NCBI RefSeq assembly: GCF_047511655.1
Contig: NC_133395.1
Span: 74,495,910-74,559,909 of the forward strand
DNA: 64,000 nt
From: Castor canadensis
Lineage: Eukaryota > Chordata > Mammalia > Rodentia > Castoridae
Direction: 5' to 3'
Shown: one piece after another, positions 45,595-57,149 of the stretch
Numbering within the stretch: position 1 is the first letter of the stretch
Layout: each line of letters starts with the position of its first letter
The notes under the pieces: generated by a model
What the model saw: only the letters and a program-made list of their open reading frames with translations
Database searches by the model: none
What the model was told of the DNA's origin: nothing
Translations under genes and position numbers: made by a program

Positions 45595-45830
45595 TTCTTC
45601 CAGTTTTCTGAAATACACAGAACTCAGTTGTTATGTACAGTCACCTCCAGTGCAACAGCACACTAGAATCTTTTATTCCTAGCTAACTACAACTTAGTTC
45701 CTATTGATCAACCTTTCTTCATCCTTCCCTTCCCTTCTACCCAGATTCTGATAGCTACCATTCTACACTCAACTTCTATGTCAAAAAAACATTTTAATGG
45801 AAATAAAGTTGTGCAGCCCACCTACCCAGA
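45595..45830 (-). mobile_element. Possible old L1 3' UTR fragment
   Basis: 'tgtacagtcacc...acagcacactagaatcttttattcctagctaactacaacttagttcctattgatcaacctttcttc...gatagctaccattctac' resembles L1M 3' UTR sequence in reverse. It is diverged and the assignment is tentative. Confidence 0.45.
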
Positions 45831-46049
45831 ATGACCCACATAACTAATCTAACTCAAATGCATTTAATGTCTGTGCTAAATCATCCTTCTTCTCAGAGAA
45901 GTAGCAAAGAACCAAAATAACCAATAATAGGGAAGTACTCTGATAAATTATGGTGTTGACAAAGGAAGCATTATGTGTGGACCTTATTATCGAATAATTA
46001 ACATGTAAGATGTCTATAATGTGTTAAGTGAAGAAAGCAAAGTACAGGG

Positions 46050-46395
46050 GGTATGTAAAGGGTTATCCTAAAGCATTCCAGCCAAACTGGCTCGTTTTAG
46101 CTTTCAAAGAAGCCATAAATTCTCACAGGGTATCTGCATATGCTGTTCCTTCCTGGAACACTCTTCCTGACCCCTTCACCTGGTTAACTGATTTTTTTTT
46201 TTTAGGTCTGAAATAATACTCCTTCTCTGCCCTTATCAAAGTTTATAATTACACATTTTATTTTGGAAGTAGTTTTGATTACTATCTGTGCTGAAAATAA
46301 ATTCAACAAAGGCAGAAAACTTGTCTTGTTTTTGCTATTTCAGCTCCCGAACCTGGAAGATAATAGATACAGAATAAATACTTACCGAGTGAGCC
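46050..46395 (+). mobile_element. LINE-2 3' end
   Basis: 'tatgctgttccttcctggaacactcttcctgacccc', 'ctccttctctgcccttatc', 'aggcagaaaacttgtcttgtttttgctatttcagctcccgaacctggaagataatagatacagaataaatacttaccg' follows the order of the mammalian L2 3' end. It has been inactive since early mammals. Confidence 0.7.
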
Positions 46396-47200
46396 AAACT
46401 TAACTTTTGCATCCATACAATTGCTGTCTTAAAACTGTCTTATTGCAGAATTTCCGTTTCTGAATCCATGAATAAAAGTCTAATATATTTCAACTTCATT
46501 AAACTCAATATGACAAATTTTTTCCAAATTGATAAAGCAGGTAATTCATTTTAATTAGGTGTCCTTGAAGTCTTTAAATTAAGGTCTTTTCATAATGGGG
46601 TTACAAATGTGGAAATGGCACTCACAGGGAATAGTCCGCAGTGCAAGATGGTCCTGTCCCTGAGACAAAAGAATCAAAACTGCTTAATTCCATTACGACA
46701 CTGATATCCAGAGACACATATGAACTGCCAGGGATGACAGAGAAGCTAGCATGAGGACCATTTAATTCAGTACTCATCTGTCTCAACATGAAGCAGCAGA
46801 ATGGCTGCCAATCCAGGGTGGGATTAAGAGAAACCCAGAAGGTAAGCGTGTGAAAGAAATTCTAAATCTAGGAATTTCTCCAAATGTCCAATAGACTAGT
46901 GTGCAAAGAAGTCCAGAATGCTGCAAGGCAGGTCTTGATCTTAACTTTTTCTCTAACCAAAGAATTAATTGTTTTAAAGGAAATTTTGGAGGTTGTTTCC
47001 CTTGATATGGGATGATCCAGGTGGTACCACTGAGGACCCAGATCCTTGCACAGCATCTAGCACAATGCCTCCACAATTGTTTAAAGTACATTGGTCAAAA
47101 GATTAAGTGAGTGAATGAATTGGTGTTTCATCCCGAGACTCCTCCACACTGCTTGCCAATGTCTGAAAATAGCACATCAAGGACAGCACCCTGCAGAAGG
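46396..47200. other. No gene or repeat recognised
   Basis: Single-copy-like sequence. The minus frames at 46783-47091 have no recognisable domain. Confidence 0.45.
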
Positions 47201-47204
47201 TTAA

Positions 47205-47660
47205 ATACTGTACCCCCTCAAAAGAAATCCATGTTTAACCCCTGGAACATGTGAACATTTCTGTATATGACAAGAAGAGGATTTTATAGATGTAACTAAT
47301 AAAGGATCTAGAGATAGGGGATTATCTGAATGAGCTCTAAATGCAACCACATATATGTTTATGAGGAGGAGTTTGAGAGAGATTTGCATGCAGAAAAAAA
47401 AAGGAAAACACCAATGTTACTGTAGTGACAGAAACTGAAATTATATGGCCATGAACCCAGAAATGCTGACGCTACCAGAAGTTGCAACAGGTTAGAAACA
47501 GATTCCCTGCTAGAGCCTCTGGAGGTAGCACGGCCTTGCCAACATCTTGATTTCAGCCCAGTGATACTGCTTTCAGATTTCTGGCCTCCAGAAACTCTAA
47601 GAAAATACATGCTTTTTAAAGCTAACAATTTGTTACAGCAACCATAAATATATACTTTGG
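47205..47660 (+). mobile_element. MLT1-type MaLR LTR
   Basis: Landmarks in order: 'tactgtaccccctcaaaagaaatccatgtttaacccctggaacatgtgaac', 'gagaggattttatagatgtaactaataaaggatc'-like text, 'cctgctagagcctctggaggtagcacggccttgccaacatcttgatttcagcccagtgatac', 'ctggcctccagaaactctaag', 'acaatttgttacagcaacc'. The 160-codon minus frame at 47359-47841 lies across this LTR and its internal region and is not a gene. Confidence 0.85.
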
Positions 47661-49040
47661 TACTTGGAAATAAAGTGCTACTATAATGTGGAAATGTGGA
47701 AATGACTTTGGAATTGGGTAATGGGTAAGGGAAAATGTTTGAGGTACATGGTAGAAAAAGCAGATGGCTGGTATAAATGGCTGTTAGTGGTGCTGCTGGT
47801 GAGAGTGCAGGAGGAAGGGAGGAGCCTAGGAGAAAGTCCACTGTTATGGTTTAGACATTAACTGTTCCCCCAAAAGGTTCATATTTTGAAGGTGGTCCCC
47901 AACTCAATGTTCAGAGGTAGAGCTTTGAGGAAATGACTGGAGCATGAGGACATCAACTTAATCAATGGATTAATCCATTGGTGGATTCATAATTGAATGT
48001 ACTACTGGGAGGTGGTGGGAGCTTGAACTGAAGCCTATGAATCTGTGAGACAACACAAATCCTTCTTCCCTTGTTCTTCTCAGGAATTTTGTCACACAGA
48101 CAAATAGTGACCTGTTTCATCTTAGACAGTATATAGTTCATCATAAACAGAATGTTGGTAGACAACTGAACCTTAAAGATCCTGGGGGTGAGAGCTATGA
48201 TGGAAATGAAAAAAAATTGGTTTTGGAAATTGGAGGAAAATGGAGACAAGTGGTAGAAAGGCTAGCTCATGTATGTCCTATAGTTTTGTGGTGAGAAGAA
48301 CTTGTAAGCAATGAACTTGCATACTTAATGAGATTTCTGAGCAAAGTACTGAAGATACACCTGGTTTCTGCTTATGGTGTATGCAGGCCAAGCAACTCTA
48401 ATCCAAAAATCCTAAATTCAAAATACTTTGAAATCTTACACTTTCTGACTGTCAACTGATAAAGTCTACATAAATATTCAAAAATCTGAAAAACTCCAAA
48501 ATTTGAAACACTTCCAATCCAAACAATTAGAATAAGGGATATTTGACCTGTAGGAAAAATTTGAGAGGAAAGAGATAACTTGAGAGAAAAATTCTTAAGC
48601 AAAAAAAGGGCCTGGTGTTGACAATTTGGGGAATTCTCAGGCAATCCAGATTGTTAAAAATGCTAATCTGAGGAGATTCACTAGCAGGAAAGGATGTTGT
48701 ATGGAAATGGTGAATGATATAAGAGGATCAAAGGGTTCCTCAAAGAGATCAAAAATACCATTCTGGGATTTCTCTATTATCTGGGCAGAATCCAGGAACA
48801 GAGATGGCATGATCAGTAAGGCCAATGGAGCAGCCCCTTGTATCCCTTTGACAAGTTTGGGAGACTCACATGGTTTTGAGATTGTTATATCAGCAGAAAT
48901 GCTGCCAGCTTGGACCAAAAGGGACAGAAACAGGACAAAAAGAAGGCTAATAGACATCCAAATTTTACAGGCAGAAAAACAGAATGATAATTTAAACCAG
49001 TTTGTGATAAATTGTTACAGCAGCCACAGGTATATACACA
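47661..49040 (+). mobile_element. MaLR internal sequence and second LTR, with insertion
   Basis: 'aatgtggaaatgactttggaattgggtaatgggtaaggg' is typical of MaLR internal sequence just after the LTR. A second MaLR LTR starts at about 47843 ('tgttatggtttagacattaactgttcccccaaaaggttcat') and runs to about 48130, followed by more internal-like sequence. The end near 49000-49035, 'aaattgttacagcagccacaggtatatac', resembles an LTR terminus. Boundaries are approximate. Confidence 0.6.
48385..48555 (+). mobile_element. Tigger-like DNA transposon fossil
   Basis: 'ctctaatccaaaaatcctaaattcaaaatactttgaaatc...atattcaaaaatctgaaaaactccaaaatttgaaacacttccaatccaaacaattagaataagggatatttgacctgta' follows the order of a non-autonomous Tigger-family element. 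It interrupts MaLR internal sequence. Confidence 0.6.
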
Positions 49041-49560
49041 CACTCACTAGCTATTCAACAATACTTATTAAAAAATTAAATCGTCACAAATAACATTACA
49101 TTAAAATTAAATGTTGAACAAACTTTAAGGCATATTCACAATATATACACACATCCACATATATATAATACAAACAGTACTTATACAGCAAATACTCATA
49201 TACACACCAGCCTGTTTATGAAACAGAAATGACCACTGCTTTTGAGTCACCCTGGTGTCTCTCTCAGAGCTTAGTTTCTCTCTCTTTTCCCTGGAGGTAA
49301 CCACTATCTTAAATTCTGTGTTTAGACTTCTCTAACTTTCCTTTGTGTTTTTAAAAAGATATGCATGTATCTCTATGTGTTTATTTTCTCTTTTTGCATG
49401 ATTTGAAATATAATTGAAATGTCTTTTCCTTGTATGTCTTGCACATTGACCTTTTTAATTTGCTTAACATCAACATGTTTCATGTTACTGTAGGTCATTC
49501 TTATGAACTACTGCACTGTAAAGATATGCGGATACATAATATGAAGATATTATAAAGTTA
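49041..49560. other. No gene or repeat recognised
   Basis: AT-rich sequence with imperfect 'atatatacacac' patches near 49140-49170. It may include diverged L1. Confidence 0.4.
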
Positions 49561-49564
49561 TGCC

Positions 49565-49760
49565 ACAACCTATTTGCCTGTTCTTCAAGCAATGGACACA
49601 TAGGCTGTGCTCCACCATCCAGCTTTCAGCTCTGATGAAGGAATGCTACCGTGAACATTCTTGTGCACACCTCCTGAGGCATGGATTTAAGAGGTCACAT
49701 GCCTATGAAAAATTGCCAAGTCAAAGGGTATGAGTATATTCATTTTTAATATATGTATTC
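49565..49760 (-). mobile_element. Old L1 fragment
   Basis: 'cttcaagcaatggacacataggctgtgctcc...gaatgctaccgtgaacattcttgtgcacacctcctgaggcatggatttaagaggtcac' resembles the reverse of an ancient L1 ORF2/3' region ('aatgctgctatgaacattcatgtac'). Confidence 0.5.
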
Positions 49761-50014
49761 TTTTAACAGTACAAATGTTTAAAATTCAATCTCAAATAGC
49801 CAGTTTCTTCCTTTTAAAATCTGCTGGCACATATTATTTCCATAATTTATTTGATAATCATATTTTGCTTTGTAATCCCTCTTCTCTAGGGTTAATGCAT
49901 GACTAACTCTTGGATTCTCAGTAGTCTTTATATATGCTGGCATTTAGAACTCAATATACATTCAGTCTGAGAAGGGACTACGTGTTCTTGGTAGGAGTGA
50001 AAGATTAAATTCAG

Positions 50015-50220
50015 AAAGACTAAATGCAGATACTCTGGAACCAAAATGTCTGGGTTCAAAACCCAGCTCTGCCACTTAGCAGATGTAACTTGAGTGGGTG
50101 ACTGAGTCTCTCTGTGTGTTTTAGCTACCCCCAATGTAATTTGGGAAAAACAAAAATATTCACCTCAAAACGTTATTGGAGTGAAACACTGCACTCTAAG
50201 TGATTATCATTGCTATTATA
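50015..50220 (+). mobile_element. MIR SINE
   Basis: 'aatgcagatactctggaaccaaaatgtctgggttcaaaacccagctctgccacttagcagatgtaacttgagtgggtgactgagtctctctgtgtg' matches the MIR tRNA-derived 5' part and core. The B-box-like 'gggttcaaaaccc' is preserved. Confidence 0.85.
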
Positions 50221-50604
50221 ATTCATGGTGCTATTCTCCATGAAATCAAGCAGACATAAAATCTGTAACACTGCCTCACACTTAAGAGAAATGATCAGAT
50301 GCAACACCACATGTTCACCCCAGAAAATATCTATAAATCTTTCTGTATCAGTGCCTCCACCTTTCCTTCATTTTACTGTGGAGTCTCCTATCAAATTGGA
50401 TCCCTATGTTGTGCTGTGAATTCCAGCTTGGGTCACTAATACTGCCAGTGGTAATCCTCCCTTTCTACTTGATCATTCTCATCACACAAAGACATCCCTA
50501 GATTCTTCTGTCATAGAATACAAACTCCCTTGGTATCATGTCTCACTCAAGCTACCTTCTTTTGCCTTTAACTCATAACTTCAATAGTTCAATAGAATTA
50601 ACTG

Positions 50605-50710
50605 TGGCTGGGGAAGGGAGAGAGGAAGAGAGGGAGGAAGAGAGGGAGGAAGAGAGGGAGAGGGCGGGAGACAAAGAGGGAGGGGGGTAGAGAGAGAGAG
50701 AGAGAGATTT
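50605..50710. repeat. Purine-rich (GGGA)n/(GA)n microsatellite
   Basis: Repeated 'gagagggaggaa' units followed by 'gagagagagagagaga'. It is a polypurine tract with mirror symmetry, capable of triplex formation. Confidence 0.9.
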
Positions 50711-50719
50711 GTAACTGTC

Positions 50720-51480
50720 TCCAACCTCAACTCCCATTTTTTCCTTTCTGTCTCACTCACTGAGAGTGACCCAAGGTGGTCACCAGTGGTTTCCATGCCA
50801 TTGAATCACCCTGTCATTTCTCAGTCCTCTCTTAATGGGCTTCTTGGCAACTTGTGACATGGTGGATCATTTGCTTCTCAAAATACTTTCCTTGGCTTCC
50901 TTTACACTGCACCCTCTGGTGTCTCTACCGCACTGATTTGTCCCCCTGCGTAGGCTGTATACCCCTTTCTTTCTCTATGTTCTCTCCCCAGATCATCTTG
51001 GCCATTCTTCCGGCTTTCAATACCTTAAAAACTCCAGCACAACTTCACAGAGCTCCAGACTTCCATGTCCAACTGCTTGTTGGATATCAGCTGGATGTCT
51101 CATAATAACAAAGACGATTATGGGTGAGCAATAATCACACGTGCTTGCGTGCTTGGTTTTCTCAGACCTCCAAGCTCGTTGCCATGCGAATGCCTTTACA
51201 TGGACTAGGTATTTTCACTACCTAGAACACCCTTCAAAGACCTCTGTTGTACTGATCCCTTTAATCATTTGGAACTTTGCTACAATATCACTTTCTCAGA
51301 CAGGCCTTTTTTGGCTTTCCAAAGCAGTCCCTGACCCCACCTGGCTTTTGCTATCACAGTACTCTGCTCTCAGTGCTTTACAGCATGATTTTTCTCAGAA
51401 ACCATCTTGCTCACTAAAGTCCCTTCCCCCTGTTCCTATCCCACCCCCTCTTAGAATATCAGCACCTTTAAAGTAAAAAT
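50720..51480 (+). mobile_element. LINE-2 body and 3' region
   Basis: 'cttgtgacatggtggatcatttgcttctcaaaatactttccttggcttcctttacactgcaccctctgg', 'agctccagacttccatgtccaactgcttgttggatatcagctggatgtctca', then 'tatcactttctcagacaggccttttttggct' follow the order of an L2 element's ORF 3' part and 3' UTR. Open frames at 50854-51105 and 51141-51476 are remnants of this LINE. Confidence 0.7.
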
Positions 51481-51639
51481 GTGAGCTAAAATCAGCACCA
51501 GAAACAAAGTATTTTACAGATAGGTAGAAAAGATATTTTTCAGGTGACAAGTTGAAAGAATGCTTGGGAACATAAAACAGCACCTACTAGGTGCAGACAC
51601 TCAAAGATGGGAAGGACAGAGTCATTAATGGGAAAGGTA

Positions 51640-51692
51640 AGTGGTAGCCTCAATTGTCTGGCACATAGTGCGTTTAATAAACAGTGCTGAAA
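51640..51692 (+). mobile_element. MIR or L2 3' tail
   Basis: 'gtctggcacatagtgcgtttaataaacagtgctgaaagaat' is the 3' end shared by MIR and L2, presumed to be the common reverse-transcriptase recognition sequence. Confidence 0.65.
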
Positions 51693-51699
51693 GAATCTA

Positions 51700-52445
51700 T
51701 AGACTGATTCCCTTTATTCCAGAGAAATTATAAATCTACCAATGGAAGATATTCTTACAAATGCCTACTCTACTGTTAATTGTGAGGGGACTATACACAC
51801 ATAAATAGTTGTGATGGAATGGACTGTAAGCACTAAGGGTTTTCAAGAAATCAGGAACTTCAGAAAGCACTGACAACTCACATGCCATGCCTCACACCCC
51901 TCATGGCCTAGCATGCTATTGTTTTACGTCCCCAAGCATTCTAGAAAGCTGATTTTTGGGTCTGAATTTTTGATTTAGCTGCAAGATGTAAAAATCCTAC
52001 ATAGTCAACCTTCTTTGGGTAGAACACCAAAAATGGCTTAAAGGTAAAAATGATATAGTTGTTCCACACATAAATCCTTGGTGTTAAATACCAAGAATAA
52101 AAATAGCTATGGGGGAAAGAAATCTCTATCTAAAGGGCAAAGGAAAGGAGGACAATGTCTGTCCTAGAGAGTTCAAACTCAAAATTAAGTTCTTTAACTC
52201 TCAATTCTCAAATACATCTCTGACTTGTCATACATTAAAGCATAATGGCTTTAGAGACTATATTTTCAACTTCTGTTAGTTTTCACTAAAAAGTTGCTTT
52301 CTATTAATTTTTCTCACTTAAAACAATATTTATTGAGTTGCCAACATTTTCCCCTGATTTCACTAATTCCTTTTCTCTGTGCCCTTCCCCACTCCCAGTC
52401 TAGTCTAGACTAACAAACACATATGAAAAATCAGAAATGTAGGTG
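51700..52445. other. No gene or repeat recognised
   Basis: AT-rich sequence beyond the proposed distal polyadenylation site of B3GLCT. Confidence 0.45.
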
Positions 52446-54437
52446 AAGATGTTTTATTTATGGTTAGGCTTATATAGTTCCAAAAAAGAAACAAAATTAA
52501 CTAAACACCTAGAAGTACCAGAGGAGGTTTCCCCAGGATCAGTAGAAGGCACTGGTCATACACAGAAGAAATCTTGACATGGATCTTCCTGTACAGGTAC
52601 ACTGGGTTCCATCCCGTTGATGAGATGCTGTTCTCTGGGTGGTAATAAGTAGGCAGGGGCAGAAGGAACTTAGAACTCCTCTCTCCTGGTGCAGCAGCCA
52701 GGCCCTCCAGGAGTTTTATTGCAGAGGACAAGAAAGTAAATACCATGACAGCAATGACAACCAATCCCAGCTATAACTTCAGCAATGATGATGCCATCAT
52801 TGTGGCCTGATAGGGTCTAGAAATCCTTATGGTGCCTCTTGTCCAGCTGACTGTCCCTAATGTCTTCCTTGGATGAGTTACCGAGTCCATTTCACAAAGT
52901 TAATCCAGAGCATTCTGCTGTAGCACTGCAGTACCAAGTGTTTACAATACCAGTGCTAACCAGTGTGGCCATACACTGGTCTTGGTACTGACTAATTTAG
53001 AAAAACAATCAATACTACCGCATCACTTTGGAAACAGTCAAGTCTAAGCTACATGGAAAATATATTGTTAAAAAATTAACACAGAAACTTTTAGTGATAT
53101 GGCTTTCAAACCCTGTGCTTGGCTATAAAATGCATTATAAGTGAAGTTAATGAAGAACAGTTGTTCTAGAAAATGAAGAAAGTATTCTACTATACCAAAA
53201 TTAGTACCAGACATACCAAAATCAAATCTTATGCAAACATCTTTACAAAACTGAATTATATAATTAAAAACATTAAAATATAGAGTACTTTTTTATACAT
53301 TAATATTGAATGTGTTAAATTACTATATATTAAATATGAGTTGAAAATTAGGCCTGTTTCAAAATATTATGTTCAAATTTCATTCTTTAAGAACCCAGAG
53401 AAATTGCCAAATCACCGTTCTGCCCTTCCAGGAGGGTCTCATGGTGTGCTGGCTAGGGATGGGGAGTCTCTTCTGAGCCAGAAGAGAATCAGTAAGTAAT
53501 ACTCAAAGGAAAAAAGAGAATGAAACATCAGGTCCAAATGTAATTCACTTCCTGAGACTTGCATGGAGCTAGCTGACTTGAAGGAGACACGTCAACATTG
53601 TTTTTAAGTACTGAGGATCCTATTTTCTGGCAGGATTCTGTATACTCATTGCAAGTACCCATAAAGATAGGGCTTCAGGGAGAAATGGCACACAGAGGAG
53701 CTTCTAAAGAAATAGAAAGCCCAGCGCCTGCCTAGCAAACGTGAGGCTCTGAGTTCAGACCCCAGTACTGCCAAATAAAAAAAAAAAACCTAGAAAAAGA
53801 AATAGAAAGCCATAGCAGAAGCCCTCTTAGTTTCTTTTTATGAGGTGCAAACAGCCAAAGAATAGATAAAAACCTAACAACCATGATTATATAGGCTGTG
53901 GAGGATTTCATATTTAGGCTTTTATGATGTTTCATGAATCATCCTTAATAAAACATCATTCCTACTGAGTTCCCAGAAACTAACTGTCATCATCAATACA
54001 ATACTATGGTTTGGAAGTTCATACCACTGACAAAATATCCACATCAAGACTACCACTCTTTATATAGAACAATAGCCAGTCATGTCTCTCCAGTCTTGTG
54101 TCCAAATGAAAGTCATTATAATGAAGAAACAGAATAGGGAAGGGACTTCTGGTACCATTTATTTTCCTGTGATGGTGATAAAGCTGCTGTATCATAGCTT
54201 TAAAAATGCACAGTAATCTGTGTTAAAACTGCATCATTCAAAACAAGTGATATTTCCCAAAAAAAATCAGTTTCCCCTATGACTCCTTTTCTTCACCCAT
54301 CAAAAAATACCATATCCACCTGAGGTCAGGAGGCATCCAGTGCTTGTGGCAGACACAAGCATTATGAGCCCAGCTCAGTGGGATGATGCAGGTCTATTTC
54401 TATTCCTCCCCAAGGTCTGCTCACAGTCCACCATGCT
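52446..54437 (-). other. B3GLCT: Probable 3' UTR and 3' flank of B3GLCT
   Basis: This follows the B3GLCT stop codon on the minus strand. AATAAA signals on the minus strand occur at 54158-54163 (proximal), 52715-52720 and 52453-52458 (distal). The distal one would give a 3' UTR near 2 kb. Which signal is used cannot be told from sequence alone. An ID-like SINE (53722-53795) sits inside in the opposite orientation. A block at 52450-52980 contains partly open frames with a hydrophobic segment and might instead be an older gene or retrocopy remnant. Confidence 0.5.
53722..53795 (+). mobile_element. 5'-truncated ID-like SINE with target duplication
   Basis: The right part of an ID-like unit ('cagcgcctgcctagcaaacgtgaggctctgagttcagaccccagtactgcc') plus an A-rich tail, flanked by the 16-base duplication aaagaaatagaaagcc at 53706-53721 and 53796-53811. 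The 5' part with the A box is missing although the duplication is intact, so it was truncated at insertion. It is antisense to B3GLCT. Confidence 0.9.
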
Positions 54438-54605
54438 TTATAACTCTTCTTTAGAAGTTTTCCATGTCTCCTGTGTGGCTTTGTCTTCCTCATTGGGGGC
54501 CAACCACGTGAGATACACCTTCACTGGATCAATGTTCCAGTGTTTGTGGAATGATATAGGAACTTGATGAGAAAGGTAGTCCTTGGGGTAATCTACCGGC
54601 CGAGC
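54438..54605 (-). CDS. B3GLCT: B3GLCT terminal coding exon (partial gene)
   Basis: B3GLCT is the endoplasmic-reticulum beta-1,3-glucosyltransferase (CAZy GT31) that adds glucose to O-linked fucose on thrombospondin type 1 repeats. Loss of the human gene causes Peters plus syndrome. The exon is 168 bases in phase 0, giving 55 residues and a TAA stop at 54438-54440. It starts [11 protein letters not shown], contains [16 protein letters not shown], and ends SKEEL; the terminal KEEL is a KDEL-like retention signal comparable to REEL in the human protein. On the minus strand the acceptor 'ctgcccttctttgcacag' precedes it immediately, which argues for the real gene rather than a processed copy. Identification rests on my memory of the human C-terminus. 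The remaining exons lie beyond the upper window edge, since none was found in 54606-64000. Confidence 0.9.
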   Translation of the reverse strand, partial: ARPVDYPKDYLSHQVPISFHKHWNIDPVKVYLTWLAPNEEDKATQETWKTSKEEL

Positions 54606-54699
54606 CTGTGCAAAGAAGGGCAGAGAATTACACTCTTGTTGATCGAAAAATCATTGATTCAGAATATCATTTGAATTTACAAGGCAAATGCTTTGCTTC

Positions 54700-55610
54700 A
54701 ACATTTGATGCTGGCTATGGGACTCTAAAAGCAAGAAGGAGAATCATTTCTATTTTCTTCCCTCTAACTCCAGGCTCCTTGCTTTCTATACTTCCAACTA
54801 CTTGAGTATCTCAAATGCTTTGCAAAAAAAAGCTTCTATGTTCCATAGTCTTGCCTCTGGGGACTCCTCAAGCTTGGTGATAAATACAAATTTCTCCTTG
54901 GTAACTCATTTAAGTGGCGTGACTTCTGAAAAAAGGAAGAGAAATTATGTCCCAGGTCCCTCACATGAAACTCTGACAAACATGGGTTATGTGGGGATTG
55001 GGAACAAGGAGTTCTCAGGGTCCCCTGATCTACCAACTACTCTACATAATCAGGTGATGTCTTTCAAAGAAAGAAAACGGAATTCATGAGGCGAAAGGTA
55101 ATGTCATTCTGGTTTCAGAAGTGTGAATAAAAATTCCGAGTAACCCAAAGCAGTTTGCAAGAAGTAAAAAGTTTTTGCATTATCATCATTTCAAAGCATA
55201 AGCAGAATTAGATATAGCCTAGAATGGAGAGATTGAACAAGTGACCTACAGTGTTAGAACTGAAACCAGATGCAATTGTGTTTGCTCTAAGGAGCAAACA
55301 TTCATCTTCTTTCAATGTTTTTCTTAATTTGTTTATAAATTTTATATGACCCATCTGTTTTACACAGTAACTCATTAAGTTATCCATACAAAACTGTCTT
55401 GACTGTTAAAACTATAATATGTTTCTAAAACAAGTCTTCTCTAGGCTAGCATTTTATTAATAGCCTGCTTACATTTCTGATATGAATACTTAAACTATCT
55501 TAAATGATGCATACAATACCTTCGTTAAATTTTATTTCATTTAATCCTTGAAATAACCATGCAAGATGGACAATATTGGGATGAGGAAAGCAGAGCTCAC
55601 AGAAATAGCA
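54700..55610. other. Intronic sequence, no repeat recognised
   Basis: Single-copy-looking sequence. Open frames at 54608-55089 have no domain signature and are intronic by position. Confidence 0.5.
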
Positions 55611-55620
55611 TCACTAACAA

Positions 55621-55712
55621 TTTTTTTTTTTTTTTGATGTGGTACTTGGGGTTTGAACTCAAGGCTGTTTGCTAGGCAGGTGCTCTACCACTTGAGCCAC
55701 ATCACAAGACCC
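55621..55712 (-). mobile_element. ID-like SINE with target duplication
   Basis: A poly(T) run followed by 'gatgtggtacttggggtttgaactcaaggctgtttgctaggcaggtgctctaccacttgagccacatc', the complement of an ID-like element. A short duplication (ctaacaa) occurs at both ends. Confidence 0.85.
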
Positions 55713-57005
55713 TAACAAACATCTGAATGGAGACAAGAGAGAGGTGCCCAGCTTCCGGACAGTGTTTCAGTAGGCAACCTGCTTCGTGCCCTCTGGCCAT
55801 TAAATCCATCAGCTCAGCACAGCCAACAATGTCTCAACCACCCTAGCCTCACTGGGAGGCACAAATACACTGCTCAGATAAGTGTCCAAACATTAATAAT
55901 GTAGGGGAAAGTTCAACATAATGTAAGTGGAGAACTCCCACAAATGCTATTTTATTACCCTTTAAAAATTCTAAGTTTATGAGCATAAAAAAAATCTAAG
56001 AAGGGAATTTTAAAAGTAAAGAGTGAGACATTAAAAAATACACACGGGAATGCAGTCTAACTGAATTGAAAGTTCTGAAATTAGGAAATTCATGTATTAC
56101 ATGATTAGTCACGAGGCCCTCTGAGAATTTACTAGCAGAGAAGAAAACCAAGGAGAAACCCTTGCCTCAATTCAGTTTTCAGATAATCCCACAATGACCC
56201 CAAAAGAAAAGTTAAAGTGATAGAAACAAACTCTTGGTTGTTTTTCACCTGTGAAAATGAACAATTTGAGATACAAATGTATCTAATAGGAAAAAAAGAA
56301 AATCCCCAAGTTCTTCCCTTGTGTTAATGCAGATCCCAGGAGTGATTAACACTCAGCAGCCCATATATGCAAGAGAAAAGCCACCCTGCTGAGTATTACA
56401 ATGCAGTGGACATTTTCAATACATGAGGTCATGGAAAAGAAAAGACAAAATTAGAAAAGTGAAGTCCATCCATGGCGGCATCCACAACATGAGAAGTCAA
56501 TAAGCCTCTAAAAAATCACATCTCCGGGCCCAACATGTCAAAAGAAAATTCCAACAGGCAGAACCAGGGGTGGTGCAGGACTTGAGGAACTGACGTGGAA
56601 CGTGGGCAGCTGTGCACAAAAAAGAGAGAGCAAAAACTGTATGAACGCAAATCGGGCACCCAACAGAGCAACAAATGGAGATTAAAACTTTATTTCCTGA
56701 GACATACACTGTTCTTACAGCCATATTAAGGAATGAGTCATGTCTTATATAATTGACAGCCTAAAAATTTTCAGTGAGTTTCAAAAAATTGGATCTGGAG
56801 GTAAGCATAAAACCATTAGATTACAATCACTCCCTCATAATTCCCCTGCAATCCCCACTCCTACCAGCAGCCCTGGGAAACCACTGGTTTGCTTCATCTC
56901 TACAGTGCTAGCTTTTCTAGAAATGCCTTAGGAATGAATCATACAAGGTGAGTGTTTTGTGCCTGGCATGGTTGCAAGCATCAGTAGTTCATTTCTCTGT
57001 ATTAA
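55713..57005. other. Intronic sequence, no repeat recognised
   Basis: Mostly single-copy-like. On the minus strand a fair acceptor-like 'ttgctctctcttttttgtgcacag' (near 56613-56636) precedes about 70 bases open in one frame, but no B3GLCT-like coding follows. I treat it as a cryptic site. Confidence 0.45.
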
Positions 57006-57009
57006 TGAG

Positions 57010-57145
57010 TATTGTGCTGCATTCTGTTTACCTAACTACAACTTGATAATGTTACTGTGAACTCATGTAAGTTTATATACTTTCAATTTCTTTTGGGTAG
57101 CTACCTAGGAGTGGAACTGCTGAGGCATAAATATAATGTACTAGT
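57010..57145 (-). mobile_element. Ancient L1 fragment (3' portion of a large split L1)
   Basis: 'attgtgctgcattctgtttacc', 'cttttgggtagctacctaggagtggaactgctgaggcataa' is L1 in reverse. The element seems to continue at 57911 after two insertions. Confidence 0.6.
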
Positions 57146-57149
57146 AACC

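Noticed and set aside
47359..47841. 160-codon minus-strand open frame
   Set aside because: Lies antisense across an MLT1 LTR and MaLR internal sequence.
56497..56724. Possible additional B3GLCT exon on the minus strand with an acceptor-like sequence near 56613-56636
   Set aside because: The translation shows none of the GT31 features expected immediately before the last exon, and the downstream open stretch is short.
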